Assembly (NCBI GenBank): GCA_938743325.2
Contig: OW568874.1
Coordinates: 434,001 to 498,000 of the forward strand
DNA from: Pycnococcus provasolii
Taxonomy: Eukaryota; Chlorophyta; Pseudoscourfieldiophyceae; Pseudoscourfieldiales; Pycnococcaceae
Reading direction: 5' to 3'
DNA length: 64,000 nucleotides
The notes beneath the pieces are model-generated. The model saw nothing but the letters and a program-made list of their open reading frames with translations, made no database searches and was not told where the DNA came from. The position numbers were made by a program, and so were the translations under genes. This document shows positions 6,886-15,065 of this stretch, in pieces; the first letter of the stretch is position 1, and every line of letters begins with the position of its first letter.

Positions 6886-9624
6886 TCACAGGTCCAGGGC
6901 AAACTCCGCAGGATCGTACGAGCGCGTTCCATCAGAAAAGTCCACGCCTTCGTGCTCGTTAATTCCGCGCTCGATGCGAGGGCCCATGAGATCCTTCCGC
7001 GTGATCACCCCCACGGGTCGGTTGATCTCGTCAATCACCACGAGGTAGCGCAATGCGAGATTCTGGAACACTTCGTACGCGCGCTTTATGCTGAAATGCG
7101 CATTCAGCGTGATTATGGAAGTGTCGATATGCTCCGTCAAGTCAAGCAGGGTGTCCTGCATGCCAAGCACACCCCCGCCACGACCGTCTGACATCAACAC
7201 GCCATCCTCCGCCGCAACGCCGTCCTGATGGCTGGCATCACGCCGCGTGTGGGTATGCCACGTGTTCGAAGGACCGAGCCCATTCTCGTGCTCCTGCTGA
7301 GTTTGCATGAGCGATTCCAGGTCCTCGCGATGAATAAAGCCAACGAATAGATCCCCGTGACTCGTCGTTCGCACTACGGGGAAACCTCCATGCGTTGTCG
7401 ACGCAAGCAAGCGTCGCGCCGCCAGATATCCAATCTGCTCGCGTACTGTCACAGGCTTGCCATCCTGGTGGCTACATGCAACGGTAACCGGGTAGGCGTC
7501 GAATGCGCGGCGATGCTGGGGCTCGGCGAGCTCAGGCTGCTCGGGCATGAACGGGATGCGCTTCAGATGCAGCAGCGCATCGTAAAGTGCCCTCGGGCAG
7601 AGGTATGACGCAACCGACTTGGCCGTAACGATCGCAACGAGAATGGGAAGAAGGAAGTTTGTTTCTCCACTAATCTCGATCATGATAACCGCGAGGCTGA
7701 AGGTGAGGCGCGTCACACCTCCCATGAAGCCACCAGCACCCACAAGCGCAAACACGCCGGGGTCAATCCACGCGTACGCCGGATCCTTTGCCATCAGAAA
7801 TACACCCGCCGGCGCACCCGCGGAGCCCATACCGAATAGCGCGCACAACTTGGTGAGGAAGAGGCCAAACGATCGGCCGAGGAGACTGCCAATGAAAATC
7901 ATGGGCACGAATAGGCCGCAGGCGACGGAGCTGGATGCGATCCATGCCGCACCGAGAAAGTACACCACGAGCATAATCAGCAGAGAGCTGAAAGAAAACT
8001 CTAGGTGCGTTCCTCGCGTGAGAAGGTGGCGGATCGCCTCCTCCGCCATTCCAGTTGACAGCGTGGCGAGCTCGCTATACATGCCCTGCGTTGCATTGTT
8101 CGAGCTCGCGCCCGCCGTGGACGTGCCCGTGGTTGTGGAATTCAAGTCAATCGCACTCTTTGGGCATGTGTACAGTTCCATGGACCGCTCGACGATGCGG
8201 CGCACATGTCGATTCTCGGTGGGGCACATCAGCACGCTCTCTGGATCATGCTCCGACTCTGGGTTGGCGTACACGCATCCGGAGTGCGAGCACGGCAGCA
8301 TCGCAGGCAAACTCAGGCTCATCGTGGCGAAGCAGAATGCAAACAGGCAAGGTTCGATCGCACGGTAGATTTTCGGCGCGTTGTGGAACAGCTTGCGCCT
8401 CGCCTCGTAGGCACGCAGGTTGAGGCGCGTGAAGAGCACCGCAGCATAGCCGCACAGCGCACCGAGCGCCGCCGCCGGTAAGATGGCGATTGCGTGCTGC
8501 TCGACCTCACCGTTGACGCCGAACGGCTGCCACCAGTCGTCGTCGATGGTGCCAAATACGAGCTCGCTCCTTTCGATGGCCGCTCGCCTCGCGGAGTCGC
8601 AGATAGCGCTCGTGAAAGCAGCCACGAGGCAGCACGCGAACACCTTCCACGCAAGGCTAACTCGGAAGTAGCCCGCCACCTCCTCGAACGCGAAAAGCAG
8701 TCCGCCGATGGGTGCGGAGAAAGCGACGGCTACACCCGCGGCTGCGCCCGCGACGGTGAAGTCGCGCGCATCCTTGTTGCTCGTCAAGTTTTCAAAAAAG
8801 GTTCCTAACCTCGCCATTTTCTGGCCGATACGCCGCGACAGCTGGCTTCCGAGCATGGCGCCGAGGTAGATCATCGGTCCCTCCGGGCCGACGGGTAGGC
8901 CGCTGGCGACGGCGAGCGCGGCGCTGAAGAACTTGGCGAGAAGAGTTCTCATGTCGAAGCCCCTTGGCAGCATGCTCCCGTTCAGGTACGCCATCACCTC
9001 GGGAACGCCGCTTCCTGCCGCCTCGGGGCTGACGAACACGACGATGGATGCGGCGCCGACGGCGAGGCAGGAGGCGATGAACGCGCTGAACAACCACGCG
9101 AGTGCGACGCTTCTCTGTCCGTCTTCGAGGAGCTGCTTCGTGATGCCGTGTCTCCAGTCGGCGATGACGTCGATGCACCAGTACAGTAGGAATCCTACGA
9201 GTCCGACAGCTATTCCAATTAAGACCATCATCGCCTGCCTTGAGCTATTTCTGAACGTGTGCGGCCTTGTTCTGTCCGCGAGCACAGCTCGTCGGTACGC
9301 GAGGCTGTTTGGAGGCAGGTACGTGATTCCTTCCACCTCCTCCGCCTCCGCCGTCTCCTGCGGCTGTTTGCGCCTTAAGCGGTCTCTCGGCGTGTTTTGT
9401 AACTCTGCCGCCGAACCACCTCCAGCTCCAGCTGTCCCCTCAAACGTTTCAAGCTCCACCGAAGTGGAGGAGCCACCACTATTATTATCAGCGGCACTAT
9501 TCAACCCATGGGCCTGGCCAACTCCTCCAGCTCCTCCTCCAGCTCCAGCTCCAGCGAGAGGCAGAAGCGGCAACGATTCTGCATCATCGACGCAGCGTGA
9601 CGAGTGGTCCACCACCGCCACCAT
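6886..9624 (-). CDS. CLC-family chloride/proton exchanger with CBS domains
   Basis: The protein has 912 residues from the ATG at 9624. CLC signatures are all present: GSGVPE in the first selectivity filter (Ser, as in chloride-selective members, rather than Pro as in nitrate exchangers), GPEGPM carrying the gating glutamate (Glu248), LLFAFEEVAGYF with the second Glu (315) at the 'proton glutamate' position found in exchangers but not in channels, and GLFVPMIFIG. Two CBS domains follow (about 700-770 and 830-890; the second includes LRYLVVIDEINRPVGVITRKDLMG). The extracytosolic loop with several cysteines (about 440-520) is large. The N-terminus is Gly/Ala/Ser-rich. It is most likely an endomembrane or vacuolar 2Cl-/H+ antiporter. 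The GGGCCC array at 9765-9802 lies upstream. Confidence 0.95.
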   Translation of the reverse strand: MVAVVDHSSRCVDDAESLPLLPLAGAGAGGGAGGVGQAHGLNSAADNNSGGSSTSVELETFEGTAGAGGGSAAELQNTPRDRLRRKQPQETAEAEEVEGITYLPPNSLAYRRAVLADRTRPHTFRNSSRQAMMVLIGIAVGLVGFLLYWCIDVIADWRHGITKQLLEDGQRSVALAWLFSAFIASCLAVGAASIVVFVSPEAAGSGVPEVMAYLNGSMLPRGFDMRTLLAKFFSAALAVASGLPVGPEGPMIYLGAMLGSQLSRRIGQKMARLGTFFENLTSNKDARDFTVAGAAAGVAVAFSAPIGGLLFAFEEVAGYFRVSLAWKVFACCLVAAFTSAICDSARRAAIERSELVFGTIDDDWWQPFGVNGEVEQHAIAILPAAALGALCGYAAVLFTRLNLRAYEARRKLFHNAPKIYRAIEPCLFAFCFATMSLSLPAMLPCSHSGCVYANPESEHDPESVLMCPTENRHVRRIVERSMELYTCPKSAIDLNSTTTGTSTAGASSNNATQGMYSELATLSTGMAEEAIRHLLTRGTHLEFSFSSLLIMLVVYFLGAAWIASSSVACGLFVPMIFIGSLLGRSFGLFLTKLCALFGMGSAGAPAGVFLMAKDPAYAWIDPGVFALVGAGGFMGGVTRLTFSLAVIMIEISGETNFLLPILVAIVTAKSVASYLCPRALYDALLHLKRIPFMPEQPELAEPQHRRAFDAYPVTVACSHQDGKPVTVREQIGYLAARRLLASTTHGGFPVVRTTSHGDLFVGFIHREDLESLMQTQQEHENGLGPSNTWHTHTRRDASHQDGVAAEDGVLMSDGRGGGVLGMQDTLLDLTEHIDTSIITLNAHFSIKRAYEVFQNLALRYLVVIDEINRPVGVITRKDLMGPRIERGINEHEGVDFSDGTRSYDPAEFALDL

Positions 9625-9764
9625 ATCACTCACCACAAACAACGTTCGAGTTCACGGAGGATGTTTGTTGATGACGCGCGAGGGCACGCTCCGGAGGGCA
9701 CCGTGGCGCTGGGTTTGGAACGAAAATACTACTGTACGGGGATCCGTCTGTGATCACAGGTTTT

Positions 9765-9802
9765 GGTTGGGTGTGGGCCCCGGGCCCGGCCCGGGCCCAA
9801 CC
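9765..9802. promoter_or_regulatory. GGGCCC palindromic array between divergent genes
   Basis: GGTTGGG, GGGCCC, CGGGCCCGG, CCCGGGCCC and CCAACC read outward in mirror fashion, making a nearly perfect inverted repeat. It lies 141 bp upstream of the CLC start and 159 bp before the ATG of the divergent unknown gene. It is a candidate bidirectional promoter element; the role is inferred. Confidence 0.45.
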
Positions 9803-9960
9803 AAGAGCCTGCGACGGAGCTCGCACCGAGCCCGTGCGACGCCCTGCGCCAACTCCTCCTCCACCGCGACTCGCGCCGAAGCGTCAAGGCGGTCTTCCTC
9901 GCGCACTTCCCTGTGCAGGAGAACGGTGGCGTGCCGGCCTCGCCGCTCGCGTCGAGTGCG

Positions 9961-10734
9961 ATGAGCATGGCGTTCCTGCGAGACACCATGGGCGTCAACA
10001 CGTCGAACGCCGCTGTGTGCGTCGACCTGTGGCCGCACATCCTCGACGCGAACAATGCAGGTGAGCCAAGTGCTGCTAAGAGTGCTAAGAGAGCTGGAGC
10101 TGGAGCTCCAGCTGCACTCAAACGGGGCATGCGTCCAGCTGGTGGGCTTGGGCATCACGCACTGGACAACAACTCGCCTAAGCGGAGTTCCTCCAGGTCG
10201 CTGTCGTGCACGTACACGCCCCTCTTGAACAGGAGGATTGTGACCGGCGACGCGGCAACGTTGCACATTGTTGCATGTGCCCAAGCGCCTTCGCAAGGGG
10301 GCACGCAGCACGACGAGTGGCGTGGGGACGCGTTCGCCGAGATCCGTCGGCTGACGACGACGCACCTCGTTGAGGAACTTGGGCTCGTCAATGGCCCAGC
10401 GCAACTGCACGCGGTCGTCGCGTTGGGGAAGTTTGCGTACTGGGCCGTCACGACGGCGTCAGGCGTGACTCGGAGCCTGCGCGTCGGGGGCTGGCAGGAG
10501 GAGACGTGCTTCGGCCACGTTCCGTTTCAGGCAGGCAGGCACGCAGAGTTCGAGGAGACAATGCGAGCAGGGCATGACGCCGTCGAGCGGTGGCTGCTCA
10601 CAGCGAGCCCGTTCGTGTATCCGTACGGCCGTGGGCGCCATCGGGAACATGCCGTATGTTCGATGGAGTTCGATGATGATGGAGGTGACGGAGGTGGAGT
10701 TCGGTGGAGTTCGATGATGGAGGGAGTTCGATGA
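9961..10734 (+). CDS. Unknown protein, divergent from the CLC gene
   Basis: The protein has 257 residues from the ATG at 9961, which is the first ATG after the GGGCCC array. I do not recognise a family. The frame is open from 9754, and the codons before the ATG read like protein (LRQLLLHRDSRRSVKAVFLAHF), so the true start may be a non-ATG codon or lie in an upstream exon. Recognisable stretches are MAFLRDTMGVNTSNAAVCVDLW, a basic KRSSSRS segment, HLVEELGLVNGPAQLHAVV and FAYWAVTTASGVTRSLRVGG. Codons are GC-rich at third positions like neighbouring genes. The last 30 residues are encoded by imperfect repeats of GATGATGGAGGTGACGGA and look low-complexity. There are no signal peptide or membrane segments. 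Confidence 0.5.
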   Translation: MSMAFLRDTMGVNTSNAAVCVDLWPHILDANNAGEPSAAKSAKRAGAGAPAALKRGMRPAGGLGHHALDNNSPKRSSSRSLSCTYTPLLNRRIVTGDAATLHIVACAQAPSQGGTQHDEWRGDAFAEIRRLTTTHLVEELGLVNGPAQLHAVVALGKFAYWAVTTASGVTRSLRVGGWQEETCFGHVPFQAGRHAEFEETMRAGHDAVERWLLTASPFVYPYGRGRHREHAVCSMEFDDDGGDGGGVRWSSMMEGVR

Positions 10735-11006
10735 TGGAGGTGACGGAGTTGACGGACAACACTACACCACACTACTCTACAGTTACTACACTACAGTCGA
10801 CCGACACCAGATACTAGTACAGTCGGGAAACCAGCCCTCGAACCTAACTCAAGAGGGGATCCCGGGGAGGGGTAGAATCCCTCCCAGGGAAACCTCCGGA
10901 GCTCCGGAGGTTTGGTTCTACCGTAGTGGGGAAAAGTAACGCACCCCTTGGGCCTTGCCCCGTTTGCGATTCCGATTCCGCACCTCTTATTTAATATTTT
11001 TATTTT
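10735..11006. other. Spacer with nested inverted repeats upstream of DJ-1
   Basis: The spacer starts with short direct repeats continuing from the preceding gene, then carries a structured block at 10850-10925: GGGGATCCCGGGG, a GGAGGG/CCCTCCC hairpin and a perfect 24-bp palindrome. A short AT-rich leader then precedes the DJ-1 ATG. No ORF with conserved content is seen. Confidence 0.5.
10871..10922. repeat. Nested inverted repeat with a perfect 24-bp palindrome
   Basis: The core at 10890-10913 is AAACCTCCGGAG followed immediately by its exact reverse complement. It is enclosed by an outer inverted pair, GGTAGAATCC at 10871 and GGTTCTACC at 10914, with one base of difference. It could be the footprint of a small non-autonomous transposon, or a regulatory cruciform or protein-binding site 100 bp before the DJ-1 start. 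Confidence 0.7.
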
Positions 11007-12665
11007 ATGAAGATGGCCCCCCTTCAAGCCATGGAGTTCACCTCAGGAGGAGCTCCACCACTCGTCGAAGCTCTGGCCCCTCCCACCGTTGTTATACCTG
11101 TCGTCTCCGGCGTGTGCTCCGTTGAAGTTTCCGTCTTAACGGATATATTAAGGCGAGGTGCCGTGCGTGTTATACTGGCTTCGTGTTCGTGTTCTGGTGT
11201 GGTGTGTGATGATTCTTCCTCATCTTTCTCGAATTTGAAACCACCAACTTCGAAGAATAAAACAATCACGTGTACGCGTGGTCTTAAAATCACCGCAGAC
11301 ACAACCATCGAAGAGGCTATTGCTGAAGGGGGAAGGTCGCCTTTCGCAGCTGTTGCCGTACCTGGAGGTATGCCCGGGGCGGCGAAACTTGCAAACTGCA
11401 AGACACTCGTGAACGAACTCGTTCGCAGACACAAAAACAAAGCGCTTGTCGCAGCGCAGTGCGCTGCGCCAGCCATCGTGCTCGCACCACTCGGAATACT
11501 CGACGGCGCTGAGCTCGCGTGCGTCTCCCCAGCATTCGAAGACCAGCTGCCCCAAGGAGTCAGCGTGCCGCTTAAGCCGCTCAACAGGCAACAGAGGGAG
11601 GATGTCGAGAACCCCGTGCCCGAGCATATACGCGAGGCGTACCTCAAGCTGCAGCCGCCGAGGGAGAAGGAGGATGTGCACTTCGACGAAAAGACGAACG
11701 TGCTCACCGCACGAGGCGTAGGTGCCGTCACGGAGTACGCATTCAAGCTGCTCAGCCTCGTCAAGGGCGAGCACGTCGCCGCCGAGGTGAAGTTCGCCAT
11801 GGCTGGTTGGGACGCCTCGCCGGACGGCAAGGTGCCTTGCATGGCGCGCTACTACCGTCCAGGCGCGCGCGACCCGCGCGGAATATACGACGCGGATGAC
11901 GAGGAGTTTCGCAACCCAGACTGCTCGGTGCTTGTGCCGCTCGCATACGGGTCGGACGTTGCAAACGCCGTCGTGCTTGTGGACCTCCTTCGCCGCGCGA
12001 ATGCGGAGGTTGTCCTGGCCAGCATCGAGGCAACACGCGAGATTGTGGGCGTGCGTGGCCTGCGCGTGACGGCGGACTGCGACATCGAGAGCTGCACGAG
12101 CCGCACGTGGGATGCCGTGATCTGCCCCGGCGGCCAGCCTGGAACAAGCCGCCTTGCGTCCAATCGACACGTCGTCGACCTGCTCACGCAGCAGCGCGAT
12201 TCCATGCGCATGCACGGGGCGATGGACGAGGGCGGCGCTGTGATCCTCGCGCCGAACGGCCTGCTCGATCGCCGCGTCGTCGTCTACGACAGCGGCGAGT
12301 CGGATCCGAGGTACGACGCGATCGTCGCCGAGGAGGGCGAGGTGGACCCTTCGATGGTCCCGTACGGCAGACTTCGACGGCGCTTCGGAACGCCGTCGGA
12401 CGGGCCCGTTCGCGTTTCGTGCAATCGCGCATACGCGCATGCCGTTCCAAAAGCTCTCAAGCACGAGACGAAGTACGATCCGAGCGAATTTCTCGTGACG
12501 GTGGACGGCCCATGCGTGACTTGCCGTGGTGCCGGCTGCGCGTTCGAGATGGCGTGCACGGTTGCTTCGTACGTGCTGTGCCACGATGGCGTGGATGAGA
12601 CGAGCTGGATGGATCGCGTTCTGTCGGACCTCACGTGCCCGCGGCACATGGCGTTTTTTGCTTAA
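11007..12665 (+). CDS. Tandem DJ-1/PfpI-domain protein (plant DJ-1 type)
   Basis: The protein has 552 residues from the ATG at 11007 and contains two DJ-1/PfpI domains in tandem, the arrangement of plant DJ-1 homologues. Domain 1 (about 25-250) has the TVVIPVVSGVCSVEVSVLTDILRR start, VPGGMPGAAKL and the nucleophile elbow VAAQCAAPAIVLAPLG with the active cysteine at residue 152. Domain 2 (about 305-540) has LVPLAYGSDVANAVVLVDLLRRA, CPGGQPGTSRL and ends in VTVDGPCVTCRGAGCAFEM, but its elbow reads DEGGAVILAPNGLL with no cysteine. DJ-1 proteins act as glyoxalases/deglycases and oxidative-stress protectants. Here probably only domain 1 is catalytic and domain 2 is structural. There is no clear transit peptide. 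TGTAA occurs twice after the stop. Confidence 0.92.
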   Translation: MKMAPLQAMEFTSGGAPPLVEALAPPTVVIPVVSGVCSVEVSVLTDILRRGAVRVILASCSCSGVVCDDSSSSFSNLKPPTSKNKTITCTRGLKITADTTIEEAIAEGGRSPFAAVAVPGGMPGAAKLANCKTLVNELVRRHKNKALVAAQCAAPAIVLAPLGILDGAELACVSPAFEDQLPQGVSVPLKPLNRQQREDVENPVPEHIREAYLKLQPPREKEDVHFDEKTNVLTARGVGAVTEYAFKLLSLVKGEHVAAEVKFAMAGWDASPDGKVPCMARYYRPGARDPRGIYDADDEEFRNPDCSVLVPLAYGSDVANAVVLVDLLRRANAEVVLASIEATREIVGVRGLRVTADCDIESCTSRTWDAVICPGGQPGTSRLASNRHVVDLLTQQRDSMRMHGAMDEGGAVILAPNGLLDRRVVVYDSGESDPRYDAIVAEEGEVDPSMVPYGRLRRRFGTPSDGPVRVSCNRAYAHAVPKALKHETKYDPSEFLVTVDGPCVTCRGAGCAFEMACTVASYVLCHDGVDETSWMDRVLSDLTCPRHMAFFA

Positions 12666-13037
12666 GCATCGGACCTATATTTTGTGTAAATCAAAACCCG
12701 TGTAAAAACCCCAAACCCCAGATTCATTTTCCCCATGTCATCATGGCGTCATTTTGATATTTTTCGTTCGGTTGCACCCAGAAAAATCCGGCCCCACTTT
12801 TTCTCCCTCCTATATATTGTAGCTTCCTCCCTTCCCCCCTTCGTCGCCCTTCCCACCCGACTGGAACGTCCGGGGTGCCCGCCTGTAGCACACACGTGTC
12901 CACCCCTTTCATTCTCCTTGTCATTCTTTCTTTCAACACAAGTCACACACCACACCACACCACACCAATTCACTTCACTTTGAACACAGATCACTGCTCT
13001 GCTGTCACTCACCACTCTTGCTTGAACATCTCTCACC
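12666..13037. other. Spacer and leader before the cystatin-like gene
   Basis: The first part holds two TGTAA signals for the DJ-1 transcript. A TATATATTG stretch near 12811 could serve as a TATA-like core. The last 150 bases are pyrimidine-rich and end in ACACCACACC repeats (12945-12970) before the ATG. No coding sequence is recognised. Confidence 0.4.
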
Positions 13038-14264
13038 ATGGCGACGACAATGATGGCGACAACAATGATGGTGATGATGATGCCGATCCATCTTGGCAGT
13101 AATGCACAGGAGATCGTGGGAGGCTACTCGCCGAGCGCCGCGCCCGATGTGCCTGACGATATCCTCGCGGCGATTCGAAACAAGATGTTTGGCTCTACGT
13201 CAAATACTACGACGCAGCAAATGCCCGTTGTTTGCTCGTACGAAACGCAGGTGGTGGCTGGCACGAATCATAAAGTTACGATTGCGCCAACTCAGCAAGA
13301 TTGTGGCAAAGAAGGAGAGACGGCAACCTTCACGGTGTTCGAGCCTCTGCCGTCGTCCCCTGACACGACGCTACAGGTAAAGCTCATGAATCCTGCTGCT
13401 ACTACCTCTATGCCACCGGATGCAGAGGAGGAGGAGGACAACGAGGAGGAATTTGACGACAACGAACTCGCACTCGCAAATGAACGTAGTGGCGTGTCCA
13501 CAAGACAGGGTAGTGTTGGTGGCTTCCCAGGAGGTGGTGGTGGCTTCCCAGGTGATGATAGCTTTGTGCCCCCCCTGCCTTCCCCTGCCTTCCCAGGAGG
13601 TGGTGGTGGCTTCCCAGGTGATGATAGCTTTGTGCCCCCCCTGCCTTCCCCTGCCTTCCCAGGTGGTGGTGGTGGCTTTCCAGGTGGTGGTGGTGGTGGC
13701 TCGTCACGTTGCAATCCATTTCGAGATCCGAATTGTCTGGGGAACGCGATTTCGAATTGCGTGATGAACGGCATCTCGGTGGGTGAAAACATTGGTGCAA
13801 CGGCGTGCGCGGAGATGCGCAGTACGTGCGCGCCTCGACAAGGCGTTGGTGCTTATCAGTCGTCAGCTGGTAACATTGTGCTTGAGATTCTGTGCAACAC
13901 GGCAGATGTGAATAGCTGCGTCGCGAGCTACGAGAATACTCTACGCGGATACTGCAAGGCTCTGTGGAATACGGATTGTGGGCGTCGCGTCGCTAAGAAG
14001 TACTACCAGTACTGCCGCGTCGACGGCCCGACGATCGGCCCTGATCCGACGAGGCCCCCGCGTCCTCCTCACCACGGCGGCGGCGGTGGCCATCATCATC
14101 ATCATCGTCGCCACCACTGCAAGCGCGAAGGGGATATGATCTTTGGCACATCCACGGCGATTCAGGAATGTCGTGCGGCAGACTGTAGCTGTGCGAGTTA
14201 CACGCCGTTTCCGGGGCGCACGTGCATAGGGACGCCGAAGGGCGAGAGGCTGAGGTGCGAGTGA
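13038..14264 (+). CDS. Secreted cystatin-like protein with Gly-rich repeats and Cys/His-rich tail
   Basis: The protein has 408 residues. A Met-rich hydrophobic N-terminus (MATTMMATTMMVMMM) looks like a signal peptide. Residues about 25-120 form a cystatin-like domain: Gly-Gly near the mature N-terminus (EIVGGYSP) and the cysteine-protease-binding loop QVVAG in SYETQVVAGTNHKV. The C-terminal Trp hairpin of classical cystatins is not evident. An acidic linker (EEEEDNEEEFDDNE) follows, then two near-identical 22-residue repeats built on GGGGGFPGDDSFVPPLPSPAF (13529-13660). The C-terminal half is Cys-rich (about twelve Cys between SSRCNPFRDPNC and CRVDG), followed by a Gly/His patch (HHHHH) and a final Cys-rich segment. 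The protein is probably extracellular or cell-wall associated. Inhibition of papain-like proteases is inferred from QVVAG only. Confidence 0.72.
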   Translation: MATTMMATTMMVMMMPIHLGSNAQEIVGGYSPSAAPDVPDDILAAIRNKMFGSTSNTTTQQMPVVCSYETQVVAGTNHKVTIAPTQQDCGKEGETATFTVFEPLPSSPDTTLQVKLMNPAATTSMPPDAEEEEDNEEEFDDNELALANERSGVSTRQGSVGGFPGGGGGFPGDDSFVPPLPSPAFPGGGGGFPGDDSFVPPLPSPAFPGGGGGFPGGGGGGSSRCNPFRDPNCLGNAISNCVMNGISVGENIGATACAEMRSTCAPRQGVGAYQSSAGNIVLEILCNTADVNSCVASYENTLRGYCKALWNTDCGRRVAKKYYQYCRVDGPTIGPDPTRPPRPPHHGGGGGHHHHHRRHHCKREGDMIFGTSTAIQECRAADCSCASYTPFPGRTCIGTPKGERLRCE

Positions 14265-14452
14265 CGAGCACTACCGGGTTACGGGTAGGAGGGCGTGTGC
14301 GTGACATATCAGTCCAGCAGTTGGTTCTAGTGGTACACAGGGAAATCAGGTTGTGATGAGGGATAAAAAAAAAGAGTAAAAGTTGCCCCCTCCGTTTCTC
14401 ACTCTCCACCAGGTCCCAGATTTGTTGCGGGAATGGAAATCACGGTGGCGGC

Positions 14453-15004
14453 ATGCCGGTGAGCGCTTTGCTCTCGCCCGCCCTGCGCGCACTCGCACAG
14501 CGCTCCTTTCCTCTCGACGACGTTATTGCAACGTACGCGTACGAGCTCGCAGACGCAGCTCTCACAGACCTGGGACTCGGCTCTTCAGGTGCCGCCAACA
14601 TGCACGCCGTCTCCCGCAATATCTCGCGGCAAGCACAGGATGCACGCGTGACGCGTCGCCTTGCCGAGGTGGACACCCAGCTCGCGCCGATGTGTGGAGA
14701 AGGTGTCCGCGGCAGTGGCACGCACGCGCACGATGAGACAGGCGCGCGCGCGTTCGTGCGAAGTTTGCACGCACTGGTTGTGGATGCTTTGGCAAACGAT
14801 GGCGTGCCGTCGACGGTGGTGAGTGAGGCTGGCGAGCGTCTCAGACGGAGGTTGAGACGAGACGTTGTGCACGGTGGTGGCGAGCAGCAGATTGAAGGCA
14901 ACTTTGTCGACGACGACGAGGACGATGCTAGTCCACGCACAATTCTCACGCAAATCAAGCAAGTGCAGCAACGTGCGCTGCAACCTAACACGTCGTCGTC
15001 GTGA
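14453..15004 (+). CDS. Unknown small protein, Arg-rich with acidic C-terminal patch
   Basis: The protein has 183 residues from the ATG at 14453. No family is recognised. The plus frame is preferred over the equally long minus frame because the latter is Ser/Pro/Arg-rich as expected for an antisense shadow. Predicted helices include LDDVIATYAYELADAALTDLG, AFVRSLHALVVDAL and GERLRRRLRRDV, followed by an acidic FVDDDEDDAS patch and RTILTQIKQVQQRAL. It is tandem with the cystatin-like gene (189 bp apart) and convergent with the TPR gene ending at 15066. There are no membrane segments. Confidence 0.5.
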   Translation: MPVSALLSPALRALAQRSFPLDDVIATYAYELADAALTDLGLGSSGAANMHAVSRNISRQAQDARVTRRLAEVDTQLAPMCGEGVRGSGTHAHDETGARAFVRSLHALVVDALANDGVPSTVVSEAGERLRRRLRRDVVHGGGEQQIEGNFVDDDEDDASPRTILTQIKQVQQRALQPNTSSS

Positions 15005-15065
15005 GTGAAGTTTTTTGTGATTGTACTTTACTTTTTTGTCCTTTATTACACCATTCAATAATGTA

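Noticed and set aside
8933-9964. 343-residue plus-strand ORF opposite the CLC N-terminus
   Set aside because: Antisense shadow: Ser/Ala/Pro-rich and fully overlapping well-conserved CLC sequence.
9754-10410. Minus-strand ORF of 218 residues opposite the unknown gene
   Set aside because: Arg/Ser-rich with no recognisable segments; the plus frame has better protein character.
11220-12647. 475-residue minus ORF opposite DJ-1
   Set aside because: Arg/His/Val-rich antisense shadow of a clearly conserved plus-strand gene.
14440-14991. Minus-strand ORF opposite the 183-residue unknown gene
   Set aside because: Ser/Pro/Arg-rich shadow of the plus frame.
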